Source: Massilia agrisoli
Lineage (GTDB): Bacteria > Pseudomonadota > Gammaproteobacteria > Burkholderiales > Burkholderiaceae_D
Assembly (NCBI RefSeq): GCF_020831365.1
Contig: NZ_JAJHPV010000014.1
Span: forward strand, 372,001-436,000
Direction: 5' to 3'
DNA length: 64,000 bases
Within the stretch, counting starts at the first letter, position 1. Every line of letters starts with the position of its first letter. The translations under genes and the position numbers were made by a program. This document shows positions 42,914 through 50,897 of the stretch, piece by piece. The notes below the pieces were generated by a model. It was given only the letters and a program-made list of their open reading frames with translations, ran no database searches and was not told the origin of the DNA.

Positions 42914-44389
42914 ATGCATTACGTGTCTACCCGCGCTGCGTCAGCGGCCGAATCGCAAGCCCCGCAGCAGTTCTCAGACATCCTGTTGGGCGGCCTCGCC
43001 CCGGATGGTGGCCTGTATCTCCCTTCCGAATACCCGCAGGTGACCGGCAGCGAGCTCGATGCCTGGCGCAAGCTGCCGTATGCGGACCTGGCCTTTGAAA
43101 TCCTCCGGAAGTTCGCGACCGACATTCCGGACGCCGACCTGAAGGCGCTGACCGCCAGAACCTACACCGCTGCTGTCTACCGCAACGCCCGCGAAGGCGA
43201 GGCGGCCAGCGACATCACGCCACTGCGCGTGCTTGAGCAGGATGGCGACAAGACCCTGATCCTGCAGGCCCTGTCGAACGGGCCGACCTTGGCCTTCAAG
43301 GACATGGCTATGCAGCTGCTCGGTAACCTGTTCGAGTACACGCTGGCCAAAAATAACGCGGAGCTGAACATCTTCGGCGCCACCTCCGGCGACACCGGCA
43401 GCGCTGCGGAATACGCCATGCGCGGCAAGAAGGGCATCCGCGTCTTCATGCTGTCGCCGCACAAGAAAATGAGCGCCTTCCAGACCGCGCAGATGTTCAG
43501 CCTCCAGGACCCGAACATCTTTAACATCGCCGTCGAAGGCGTGTTCGACGACTGCCAGGACATGGTCAAGGCAGTCTCCAACGACCTCGATTTCAAGGCG
43601 CGCCAGAAAATCGGCACCGTCAATTCGATCAACTGGGCGCGCGTCGTCGCGCAGGTTGTGTACTACTTCCGCGGCTACCTCGCAGCCACCACCAGCAACG
43701 ACCAGAAGGTGTCGTTCACCGTCCCGTCGGGGAATTTCGGGAACATCTGCGCCGGCCACATCGCGCGCATGATGGGACTGCCGATCGACAAGCTGGTCGT
43801 GGCCACCAACGAAAACAACGTGCTCGACGAATTCTTCCGCACTGGCGTCTACCGCGTGCGCAAGGCCTCCGAGACCTATCACACCAGCAGCCCGTCGATG
43901 GACATCTCCAAAGCGTCGAACTTCGAACGCTTTGTCTATGACCTCGTCGGCCGCGACGCCAACCGGGTGCGCGCGCTGTTCCAGAAAGTGGAAACCGACG
44001 GCGGCTTCGACCTGTCGGGCAAGCCTGGCAGCGACGGCGACGAGTTCCGCCTCGTGGCCAATTACGGTTTCGTGTCGGGTTGCTCCAATCATGCCAACCG
44101 CCTGGACACGATTCGCGAAGTGCTCGACGACTATGGCATCACCATCGATACCCATACGGCGGACGGCATCAAGGTCGCGCGCGAGCACATCGCGCCTGGC
44201 GTGCCGATGATCGTGCTGGAGACCGCGCTGGCGGCCAAGTTCAACGAGACCATCCTGGAAGCTGTTGGCATGGACGTCGAACGCCCAGCCGGTTTCGAGG
44301 ACATCGAATCGCTGCCGCAAAAGTTCATCGTCATGCCGCCAGATGTAGCGAAGATGAAAGGCTACATCGCGGAGCACACGGGGCTGTGA
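42914..44389 (+). CDS. thrC: Threonine synthase
   Basis: Converts O-phosphohomoserine to threonine. 491 residues, the long form. PLP lysine is in GPTLAFKDMAMQLLGNLFEY (about residue 123), and the phosphate-binding loop GATSGDTGSAAEYAMRGKKG follows. PSGNFGNICAGHIARMMGLP and GVYRVRKASETYHTSSPSMDIS are typical. Homoserine dehydrogenase, which often precedes thrC in Betaproteobacteria, is replaced here by sdaA and a repeat element. moeA starts two bases after its stop. Confidence 0.96.
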   Translation: MHYVSTRAASAAESQAPQQFSDILLGGLAPDGGLYLPSEYPQVTGSELDAWRKLPYADLAFEILRKFATDIPDADLKALTARTYTAAVYRNAREGEAASDITPLRVLEQDGDKTLILQALSNGPTLAFKDMAMQLLGNLFEYTLAKNNAELNIFGATSGDTGSAAEYAMRGKKGIRVFMLSPHKKMSAFQTAQMFSLQDPNIFNIAVEGVFDDCQDMVKAVSNDLDFKARQKIGTVNSINWARVVAQVVYYFRGYLAATTSNDQKVSFTVPSGNFGNICAGHIARMMGLPIDKLVVATNENNVLDEFFRTGVYRVRKASETYHTSSPSMDISKASNFERFVYDLVGRDANRVRALFQKVETDGGFDLSGKPGSDGDEFRLVANYGFVSGCSNHANRLDTIREVLDDYGITIDTHTADGIKVAREHIAPGVPMIVLETALAAKFNETILEAVGMDVERPAGFEDIESLPQKFIVMPPDVAKMKGYIAEHTGL

Positions 44390-44391
44390 CC

Positions 44392-45624
44392 ATGAAGCCT
44401 GCACAGAAACCGATGCTTGCGGTAAGCGAGGCGCTCGACTTCCTGATGGGCGCCGCCCGCCCTGTCACCGATACCGAGCTGGTGCCGACGCTGGAAGCGA
44501 ACGGACGCGTTCTCGCGGCCGCGCAGGTATCGACGCTCAATGTACCCTCGGCGGACAACACGCAGATGGACGGTTACGCCGTGCGTGCGGCCGATTGCGC
44601 CAGCGGCGGCGCCACCCTGGCTGTCAGCCAGCGAATCCCGGCTGGCCACGTTGGCGAGCATCTCGGCCCCGGGCAGGCAGCGCGCATCTTCACCGGCGCG
44701 ATGATTCCGGCCGGCGCCGATGCCGTGGTAATGCAGGAGCAGTGCGAAGCCGTGGCGCCCGACCAGGTGATCATCCGCCACGCGCCAAAAAGCGGCGAAT
44801 GGATCCGCCGCGCAGGTGAAGACATTACGGCCGGTTCCGTGATCCTGCCAGCCGGCACCCGCCTGCGCAGCCAGGAACTCGGGCTCGCGGCTTCGGTCGG
44901 CCTGGCGACTGTTCCGGTATTGCGCAAGCTGCGCGTGGCCGTATTCTTCACCGGCGACGAGCTTGCGATGCCGGGCGAGCCGCTTGCGCCAGGCGCGATC
45001 TACAATTCGAACCGCTTCACCCTGCGCGCGCTGCTGGAGAACCTCGGCTGCGCAATTACCGATTTTGGCATCGTGCCCGATACCCTCGAAGCGACTCGCG
45101 ATACGCTGCGCAGCGCCGCGCGTGAACACGACCTGATCATCACCTCGGGCGGCGTGTCAGTCGGCGAAGAGGACCATATCAAGCCGGCCGTGGAGGCAGA
45201 AGGGCGCCTGAACATGTGGCAGATCGCCGTCAAACCCGGCAAGCCGCTGGCGTTTGGCGAAGTGCGACGCGACCAGGGCACGGCATTCTTCCTTGGCCTG
45301 CCAGGCAATCCGGTGTCTAGCTTCATCACCTTCCTGCTGTTCGTGCGTCCTTTCATCCTGCGCCTCCAAGGCGTGCAGGGCGATGTCAGCCCGCGTGCGT
45401 TCAGCATGCGCGCCGATTTCAACTGGCCGAAGGCCGACCGCCGCAACGAGTTCCTGCGCGCGCGCGTCAATGCCAGCGGCGGACTTGACTTGTTCCCGAA
45501 CCAGGGCTCCGGCGTACTCACCTCTACGGTCTGGGGTGATGGGCTGATCGACAATCCGCCGTCGAACGCCATCACAGGCGGCGACACGGTCCGCTTCATC
45601 CCATTCAGCGAACTACTGCACTAG
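44392..45624 (+). CDS. moeA: Molybdopterin molybdenumtransferase
   Basis: Inserts molybdate into adenylated molybdopterin. 410 residues from the ATG at 44392. Signatures: NTQMDGYAVRAAD (about 56-68), RIFTGAMIPAGADAVVMQE, FFTGDELAMPGEPLAPGAIYNSN, ITSGGVSVGEEDHIK and FFLGLPGNPVSSFITF. It lies between thrC and moaD and is probably part of one transcript. The thrC-moeA-moaD order is familiar from Betaproteobacteria. Confidence 0.95.
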   Translation: MKPAQKPMLAVSEALDFLMGAARPVTDTELVPTLEANGRVLAAAQVSTLNVPSADNTQMDGYAVRAADCASGGATLAVSQRIPAGHVGEHLGPGQAARIFTGAMIPAGADAVVMQEQCEAVAPDQVIIRHAPKSGEWIRRAGEDITAGSVILPAGTRLRSQELGLAASVGLATVPVLRKLRVAVFFTGDELAMPGEPLAPGAIYNSNRFTLRALLENLGCAITDFGIVPDTLEATRDTLRSAAREHDLIITSGGVSVGEEDHIKPAVEAEGRLNMWQIAVKPGKPLAFGEVRRDQGTAFFLGLPGNPVSSFITFLLFVRPFILRLQGVQGDVSPRAFSMRADFNWPKADRRNEFLRARVNASGGLDLFPNQGSGVLTSTVWGDGLIDNPPSNAITGGDTVRFIPFSELLH

Positions 45625-45632
45625 GAAACACT

Positions 45633-45890
45633 ATGGAAATTACGCTGCGATTTTTTGCCAGCGTGCGCGAAGCGCTCGGAACCGCACAAGAAACCCTGAC
45701 GCTGCCGCCAGGCGTCACGACCGTCGGCGCGGTGCGCCAGCACCTGATGGCGCGCGGTGGCGAATGGGAGACCGCGCTTGCCGCCGACCGCCCGCTGCGC
45801 ACCGCCTTCAACCATGTCATGTGTCCGGCCGATACGCCCGTCGAGGCAGGCGGCGAAGTGGCATTCTTCCCGCCGGTGACCGGGGGTTAA
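45633..45890 (+). CDS. moaD: Molybdopterin synthase small subunit
   Basis: 85 residues with a ubiquitin-like fold. It ends FFPPVTGG; the C-terminal Gly-Gly is thiocarboxylated to deliver sulfur to precursor Z. It follows moeA by 8 bases. Its catalytic partner MoaE, commonly next, is not in the window; instead a minus-strand gene overlaps its stop codon. Confidence 0.93.
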   Translation: MEITLRFFASVREALGTAQETLTLPPGVTTVGAVRQHLMARGGEWETALAADRPLRTAFNHVMCPADTPVEAGGEVAFFPPVTGG

Positions 45891-46111
45891 TCCTCGACCG
45901 TGTCGCGGCACAGCGCGCAGGCCTCGCCCTTGCGCGCGCTGCGGTAGCGGAAAGCGGTGAACACCGCCGCCGTCACCACTGCCCACAATAACGACTCGGC
46001 CAGCACGCGCTCCGGCTCGCGGCCCTTCAGCAAGCCGACCGCCACCAACAGGACGAGGGCGCCGCCGGCGACAACGAAGTAACGCCGCACCCAAAACCCT
46101 GTGCTTTTCAT
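45887..46111 (-). CDS. Small membrane protein with C-terminal Cys pair
   Basis: 74 residues from the ATG at 46111 (AAGGAG eight to nine bases upstream). Two hydrophobic segments are visible (YFVVAGGALVLLVAVGLL and LLWAVVTAAVFTAFRY), then a short tail KGEACALCRDTVED with Cys-x-x-Cys. It is last in the operon behind the hydrolase, 10 bases after it, and its stop overlaps the moaD stop tail to tail. I do not recognise a family. Confidence 0.65.
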   Translation of the reverse strand: MKSTGFWVRRYFVVAGGALVLLVAVGLLKGREPERVLAESLLWAVVTAAVFTAFRYRSARKGEACALCRDTVED

Positions 46112-46121
46112 GGCCATCTCC

Positions 46122-47045
46122 TTACAGTGACTTTAAAAAGGCGCGGATTGCGTCGGTGACTCGCTGCGGCTGGTCGATCATGGCGAAGTGGCGGGCTCCG
46201 GGAATGCCGACCACGTTCACCCGCGGCGTGCCGGACATCAGCTCGGTGTAATAGCCAACTTTGCTGGCCATGCCCGCGTTCGGGTCGTTGGCGTCCAGTT
46301 GCAGGAACGGGGCCAGCACCAGCACCGGCGCCTTCACCTGCGGCAGCCCCGGGCGAAGATCTTGCCCCATTACCGCGGCCATGTACTGGACCGTCGCTGC
46401 CGGGTCGCTGCGAGCCGTCAGCTTCGCCAGTTCGTCGGCGCGCGCCATGTCGACCACGCCTATGCTGCGCATGTATTGCTGCTGCTGGCTGGCGAATGCT
46501 GCTGGCGTCAGGCCCGCCATGCGCCGCATGATGCCCTCGGCAAGCTGCGGGCGCTGCTCCGGCTGCATGTCCTCGGTGCCCGGGAAGACCGGCAGTCCGT
46601 CGATGCTGACGACGCCGCCGATCATGTCGGGGTGCTGCTGCGCGAGCGCCAGCGACAGCGTGCCCCCCAGGCTATGCCCGACCAGCACCGGCTTGACCAG
46701 TTTGCGTGACGAGATCAACTGGTGCAGCGACCGCTGCACCTCCCCAAGCATGTTGCCCGGGATTGGGGCGCGGCCATCGAAGCCGGGCAGCGTCACCACA
46801 TACAGTACATGGTCGTCGCGGAAGGTGCGGATCGCGTCCTGCCACACCCAGCTTCCACTCGCCAGGCCAGGGATCAGGATCAGCGGCGTGCCGCGCTTGC
46901 CGTGGCGTTCTACCGCGAGGGCGCCGGCTTCAAAGCGTTCGGACGCGACTTCGGTTGCTGCGAAGCGGTTGCGCGGCGCTTCCTGCGCATACGCCGGCGC
47001 GCCAGCTGCGAACATCAGTGCGATAAGTAGGGCGGCTTGTTTCAT
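46122..47045 (-). CDS. Exported alpha/beta hydrolase
   Basis: 307 residues with a signal peptide (ALLIALMFAAGAPAYAQ). The nucleophile elbow is VLVGHSLGGTLSLAL (Ser near residue 125); the general acid lies in the LQLDANDP region and His in PGARHFAMIDQP. The oxyanion segment is ILIPGLASGSWVWQD. Periplasmic esterase or lipase-like activity is likely; the substrate is unknown. The start overlaps the XRE gene by four bases (ATGA), so it is translationally coupled to the repressor. Confidence 0.88.
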   Translation of the reverse strand: MKQAALLIALMFAAGAPAYAQEAPRNRFAATEVASERFEAGALAVERHGKRGTPLILIPGLASGSWVWQDAIRTFRDDHVLYVVTLPGFDGRAPIPGNMLGEVQRSLHQLISSRKLVKPVLVGHSLGGTLSLALAQQHPDMIGGVVSIDGLPVFPGTEDMQPEQRPQLAEGIMRRMAGLTPAAFASQQQQYMRSIGVVDMARADELAKLTARSDPAATVQYMAAVMGQDLRPGLPQVKAPVLVLAPFLQLDANDPNAGMASKVGYYTELMSGTPRVNVVGIPGARHFAMIDQPQRVTDAIRAFLKSL

Positions 47046-47245
47046 GTTGGCTCCTGGTCTGGGGTGAAGATCGCTTCAATCGGTTTGGAGAACAGCTTTG
47101 CAATGGCAAACGCCAGCGGCAGGCTGGGATCGTAGCGGCCCGTTTCGATGGCGTTGATGGTCTGGCGCGACACCTTCAGCAGGTCGGCCAGGTCTGCCTG
47201 GCTCCACCCGTTCTCGGCGCGCAGTGCGCGTATTGCGTTGTTCAT
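47042..47245 (-). CDS. Small XRE-family repressor
   Basis: 67 residues, a single helix-turn-helix: NGWSQADLADLLKVSRQTINAIETGRYDPSLPLAFAIAKLF (residues 12-53, shown only by its ends here: NGWSQADLADLL to FAIAKLF). This compact type, ending IEAIFTPD, is often found beside a small membrane protein and represses its own operon. Starts and stops overlap both neighbours by four bases. The promoter region holds two matching dyads (47641-47698), the likely operators. Confidence 0.9.
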   Translation of the reverse strand: MNNAIRALRAENGWSQADLADLLKVSRQTINAIETGRYDPSLPLAFAIAKLFSKPIEAIFTPDQEPT

Positions 47246-47628
47246 TTGTTGACCATCGCCCGCGCGCAGGTGACGATGCCCCATACGCCGAACATCATCG
47301 GCATGACGATGAACATCGACAGCAGGGGGAAGCCTGCGTTCTCGAGGAAGCCGTAGGTAAACGTCAGTCCGCCAGTGACGGCGGCCGCGATAGCCATGTT
47401 CTCGAGCGTGTGAAGGCGTATGAATTCGTCGACGCGGCGGAAGTGGCGGGCGATCGCCCAGATCACCAGCAGCACGCCGATCATCGGGCTGGCCAGCGTA
47501 ACGGTACGCGCCAGGCCATCGGCCATCGGGCGACCCAGTTTGTTGGCCGCCACCAGCAGCATCATATAGACGAACATCGCGGCAAAGAACTCGCGGAGGT
47601 AGGTGCGGTTGATCTTCTTCTCGTGCAT
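47242..47628 (-). CDS. Four-helix membrane protein of an XRE operon
   Basis: 128 residues from the ATG at 47628, seven bases after AAGGAG. Predicted membrane segments: FFAAMFVYMMLLVAANKL, TLASPMIGVLLVIWAIA, NMAIAAAVTGGLTFTYGF and PLLSMFIVMPMMFGVWGIV. First gene of the operon, overlapping the XRE gene by four bases. I do not recognise a named family. It could sense a membrane signal for the XRE protein, as an inference from the fixed pairing. Confidence 0.75.
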   Translation of the reverse strand: MHEKKINRTYLREFFAAMFVYMMLLVAANKLGRPMADGLARTVTLASPMIGVLLVIWAIARHFRRVDEFIRLHTLENMAIAAAVTGGLTFTYGFLENAGFPLLSMFIVMPMMFGVWGIVTCARAMVNK

Positions 47629-47640
47629 GGCATCGCTCCT

Positions 47641-47698
47641 TGTCAAGTATGCTTTACATATTAGGACGGGATTTTTCCATTGTCAAGCGTCCTTTACA
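47641..47698 (-). promoter_or_regulatory. Promoter with two XRE operator-like dyads
   Basis: Reading the minus strand, TTGACA (47681-47686 on the plus numbering) and TAATAT (47658-47663) are spaced by exactly 17 bases. Two near-identical dyads of form TGTCAAG-N4-CTTTACA occur at 47641-47658 (over the start point) and 47681-47698 (over the -35), 40 bases apart. This is a classic layout for repression by the XRE protein of the operon. Confidence 0.75.
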
Positions 47699-47759
47699 TC
47701 CACTTTGCCGCTTCGATCTGGACTAAAATGTCGCTCCTCCAATCGCACGCGCCATCCCG

Positions 47760-49010
47760 ATGCCATTTAGCCCAACCCGTACACGAACAGTTGCCATCAT
47801 CGGTGGCGGACCTGCCGGCCTGATGGCGGCCGAAGTCCTCGGCGCTGGAGGCGTAAAGGTCGACCTGTACGACGCGATGCCGTCGGTGGGCCGCAAGTTC
47901 CTGCTGGCGGGGAAGGGCGGCATGAACATCACGCACTCGGAATCCTTTGACGCCTTCGTGTCGCGCTACAGCGGCTGCGAGGAGCAGGTGGCGCGCTGGC
48001 TGGAGCGTTTCGACGCGTCCGCCGTGCGCGACTGGATTCACGGACTCGGCGTCGAGACCTTTGTCGGCAGCTCGGGGCGCGTGTTCCCGACCGATATGAA
48101 GGCGGCCCCGCTGCTGCGGGCGTGGCTGCATCGGCTGCGCGAGTCCGGCGTCGAGTTCCACATGCGGCACCGCTGGCTGGGCTGGCGCGGCAGCAAGCTG
48201 CTGTTTGCGGCGCCCGCAGGCGAGCTTGAAGTCGAGGCGGATGCCGTGGTCCTCGCGCTGGGGGGCGGCAGCTGGGCGCGGCTTGGCTCCGACGGCGCCT
48301 GGGTGCCGATCCTGCAGGCCAGGTCGGTGGATGTGGCGCCGCTGCGGCCAGCCAACTGCGGCTTCGATGTGGACTGGAGCGAGCATTTCAGCAGCCGCCA
48401 CGCGGGCGAGCCCTTGATTACCGTGGCGGTCAGCGCGCGCGACGCGGCTGGCCGGATAACGCGCAAGCAGGGACAGTTCGTCGTGACGCAAACCGGCGTC
48501 GAGGGCAGCCTGATCTACGCGCTGTCCGCGCCGCTGCGCGACCAGATCGAGGCCGAGGGCAGCACGACCATCTGGCTCGACCTGCTGCCCGACCTGGGCG
48601 CAGAACGGGTATTGGATGAAGTGTCGCGCCCACGTGGCGCGCGCTCGGTGTCGAGCCACCTGCAAAGCCGGCTCGGTATCAAGGGTGTCAAATCGGGCTT
48701 GCTGCACGAGTGCCTGTCGAAGCAGGAATTCGCCGATCCGGCCAGACTCGCCGCCGCGCTCAAGCACCTGCCAGTCACGCTACGCCGTCCGCGCCCGATC
48801 GACGAGGCGATCAGCAGTGCTGGCGGGGTGCGTTTGGATGCCATCGACCAGGAATCTGGCATGCTGCGCGCGATGCCGGGCGTGTTTGTCGCGGGGGAGA
48901 TGGTCGACTGGGAAGCGCCCACCGGGGGGTACCTGCTGACAGCGTGTTTTGCCAGCGCCCGCGCTGCTGCGAACGGCGCGCTGGCATGGCTGGGCACTAG
49001 CGGAAACTGA
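47760..49010 (+). CDS. HI0933-type FAD-dependent oxidoreductase
   Basis: 416 residues. The FAD-binding Rossmann start is VAIIGGGPAGLMAAEVLGAG (about 12-30), followed by the family motif GRKFLLAGKGGMNITHSE. ALGGGSWARLGSDGAW and the C-terminal FVAGEMVDWEAPTGGYLL complete the flavin site. The reaction is not known for this branch. The 3' end overlaps the convergent DUF2807 gene by 14 bases. Confidence 0.9.
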   Translation: MPFSPTRTRTVAIIGGGPAGLMAAEVLGAGGVKVDLYDAMPSVGRKFLLAGKGGMNITHSESFDAFVSRYSGCEEQVARWLERFDASAVRDWIHGLGVETFVGSSGRVFPTDMKAAPLLRAWLHRLRESGVEFHMRHRWLGWRGSKLLFAAPAGELEVEADAVVLALGGGSWARLGSDGAWVPILQARSVDVAPLRPANCGFDVDWSEHFSSRHAGEPLITVAVSARDAAGRITRKQGQFVVTQTGVEGSLIYALSAPLRDQIEAEGSTTIWLDLLPDLGAERVLDEVSRPRGARSVSSHLQSRLGIKGVKSGLLHECLSKQEFADPARLAAALKHLPVTLRRPRPIDEAISSAGGVRLDAIDQESGMLRAMPGVFVAGEMVDWEAPTGGYLLTACFASARAAANGALAWLGTSGN

Positions 49011-49803
49011 CGTCGCCTGAACCGGTGCGGCTGACGCTGCGCTGGCTCGGGTTGCCGTGGACGGTCACGTCGCCGCTGCCGCGCAGGCTTACTGCCGCTG
49101 CCTCGCGCGCCTGGACGATCGATGTGCCGGAACCCATCAGCTCGACGTCGACTTCCCGTGCCGACAGGTGGCGGGCGTTCAGGTCGCCCGACCCGGTCTG
49201 TTCTACCTTGAATTGCTCGGTCGAGCCGACGACCGTCATCTGCCCGGAGCCAACCACTTCGACGGCGACCTTTTCGCTGGCGCCGCCATTGACCTCAACT
49301 TCGCCGCTGCCATGCACGCCCGCCACCACTTCGCGGTATCGGCCGTTGAACTTGAGGTTGCCCGATCCATGCAGCTCCACGTTGGCCTTGTCGCCGATGA
49401 AACCGTTGACGGTGCTGGCGCCGCTGCCGTTGATGCTGACGCTCTCTAGCGAATTTAGCACCAGCACGACCTGCAGCGGATTACGGTGATGCAGCAGCAT
49501 GCCCTTGGTCGCGATTTCCAGCGTATCGCCCGACTGCACGGTTTCCACATTGCCCAGCAGGCGCTTCTCGCCGCGTACCGTCAGCGACGGCACCGCGCCC
49601 TGGCGCAGGGTCAGGTCGATCGGGCCGGTCAGGTCGACGCTGGTGATGCGCGCATCCACGGTGCGCGTTTCAGTGTCGACCATGCGGCCTTCGGGGTTCG
49701 ATGATCCGGCGGTGCCTTCGGCGCGCAGCATACTGTAGGACACGGCGATCAGCGCGAACGCCAGTACCAGCATGCCGAAGCCAACTTTTAATAATGTTCG
49801 CAT
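48997..49803 (-). CDS. DUF2807 (head GIN domain) exported protein
   Basis: 268 residues with one N-terminal membrane helix or uncleaved signal (KVGFGMLVLAFALIAVSYSML). The rest is a right-handed repeat rich in GSG turns: INGSGASTVNGF, HGSGNLKFNG, HGSGEVEVNGG, GSGQMTVVGS, TGSGDLNARH, MGSGTSIVQA, RGSGDVTVHG. These are typical of DUF2807/DUF4097 beta-solenoids. It is 16 bases after the DUF1700 gene on the same strand. A periplasmic structural or sensing role is likely; function unknown. Confidence 0.85.
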   Translation of the reverse strand: MRTLLKVGFGMLVLAFALIAVSYSMLRAEGTAGSSNPEGRMVDTETRTVDARITSVDLTGPIDLTLRQGAVPSLTVRGEKRLLGNVETVQSGDTLEIATKGMLLHHRNPLQVVLVLNSLESVSINGSGASTVNGFIGDKANVELHGSGNLKFNGRYREVVAGVHGSGEVEVNGGASEKVAVEVVGSGQMTVVGSTEQFKVEQTGSGDLNARHLSAREVDVELMGSGTSIVQAREAAAVSLRGSGDVTVHGNPSQRSVSRTGSGDVSFR

Positions 49804-49819
49804 TGCGACTCCGATCCGA

Positions 49820-50620
49820 TCAGGCGCCCTTGAGCAGGGACAGGTTCATGTCAATGTAGCGCCGGATGCCGACGATGGTGTAGCGGGTGACGACGAGGCT
49901 GAGCAGGAACAGCACGATCCCGCCGACCACCATGGCCAGGCCGACCGCGGTCTGGGTTGCGCGCGAGTCGGCATCCATGTCGGTGTACACCTTGATGCCG
50001 CGTTCAGCCACCGATTCGGCGCCGCGGATTACGCGTTCGGAGCGGTTGGTGTCCTCGGAGACGTCGACATCGACGCTGGCTGGCACGTCGCCTGCTTCGC
50101 CCCTGTAGTTCTCGTCCACATGGACGCCCATTGCGTCGATGGTGACCTTGGCCTGGCGCGGTTCGCCGTCGTCATCGCGGCCGTTGATCACGAAGTGCTT
50201 CAGGGGCCCGTCGAGAACCAGCTCACTCGCGCCGGCCAGGCCGCTGGCCGTGACGGCGACGCCGCCGAGGTAGAGCGCCAGGCCGCAGGCGTACAGCGTC
50301 GCCAGCAGCGATGCATACACGATCGCCGGCACCACCATGAACAGGTTGAAGATGGCCAGCCCGAGCACCGCGACCATCAGGCGCACGAAGTTGGCCGGGT
50401 TCTTCTTTTCTTCGAAAGCGCGCATGTGCGTGTTGGCGCGCAGCGTCATGGCGATCTTTTTCGGATCGTCCAGGCCCTTGGCCACTTCTTCTTCCGAGAG
50501 ACCGGCAGCGACGCCGTCAACGAAGCGCTGTTCGTAATAAGCCAGCGTCTTGGCTTGCGCCTCGACCGGCAGGCCCGCCATGGCACGCTTTAAAGCGTCG
50601 AGATATTCAAGTTTGCCCAT
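49820..50620 (-). CDS. DUF1700 (HAAS-domain) membrane protein
   Basis: 266 residues from the ATG at 50620, with GGAGCAAC ten bases upstream. The N-terminal helical HAAS part (MGKLEYLDALKRAMAGLP; YYEQRFVDGVAAGLSEEEV; LDDPKKIAMTLRAN) is followed by two central membrane helices and another near the C-terminus (VGLAMVVGGIVLFLLSLVV). DUF1700 and DUF2807/4097 proteins commonly form an operon with a PadR repressor. Here no PadR gene is present; a short membrane-peptide gene precedes it instead. Confidence 0.85.
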   Translation of the reverse strand: MGKLEYLDALKRAMAGLPVEAQAKTLAYYEQRFVDGVAAGLSEEEVAKGLDDPKKIAMTLRANTHMRAFEEKKNPANFVRLMVAVLGLAIFNLFMVVPAIVYASLLATLYACGLALYLGGVAVTASGLAGASELVLDGPLKHFVINGRDDDGEPRQAKVTIDAMGVHVDENYRGEAGDVPASVDVDVSEDTNRSERVIRGAESVAERGIKVYTDMDADSRATQTAVGLAMVVGGIVLFLLSLVVTRYTIVGIRRYIDMNLSLLKGA

Positions 50621-50642
50621 GTGTTGCTCCAATCTGTTGCCG

Positions 50643-50801
50643 TCAGCCGTGGGCAAGGGCCACGACGGCGTGGTGCATCTGCGACGCGCGGGCGCCGCCA
50701 ATTAGTTCCGGTTTGACAATCACGGCTGTGCTTGCAGCAACAAATGCCAGCAAGGCCAGTGCGCGAAGGACAAGGGTGATGTTCATTTGTAAATCCATCA
50801 T
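50643..50801 (-). CDS. Small membrane or exported peptide (52 residues)
   Basis: A short frame 22 bases upstream of the DUF1700 gene and on the same strand. From the ATG at 50801 it gives 52 residues; a later ATG at 50786 gives 47. Most of the first half is one hydrophobic stretch (LVLRALALLAFVAASTAVIV), then a short tail ending VVALAHG. AGGT lies before the first ATG. The reading is supported by position, hydrophobicity and ribosome-binding site, not by a known family. Confidence 0.55.
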   Translation of the reverse strand: MMDLQMNITLVLRALALLAFVAASTAVIVKPELIGGARASQMHHAVVALAHG

Positions 50802-50822
50802 CAGATACCTGTTTCGATGATG
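50796..50822. promoter_or_regulatory. Dyad upstream of the DUF1700 operon
   Basis: CATCATC (50796-50802) and GATGATG (50816-50822) are exact reverse complements with 13 bases between. The left arm covers the start of the small peptide gene. Possible operator or leader hairpin. Confidence 0.3.
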
Positions 50823-50897
50823 TGACTTTACGCAAACGTGCCATCACCCGCCACCGCCGTGCGACAGGCTGCACATTTCGCGGGGCAGGAGGCCATA

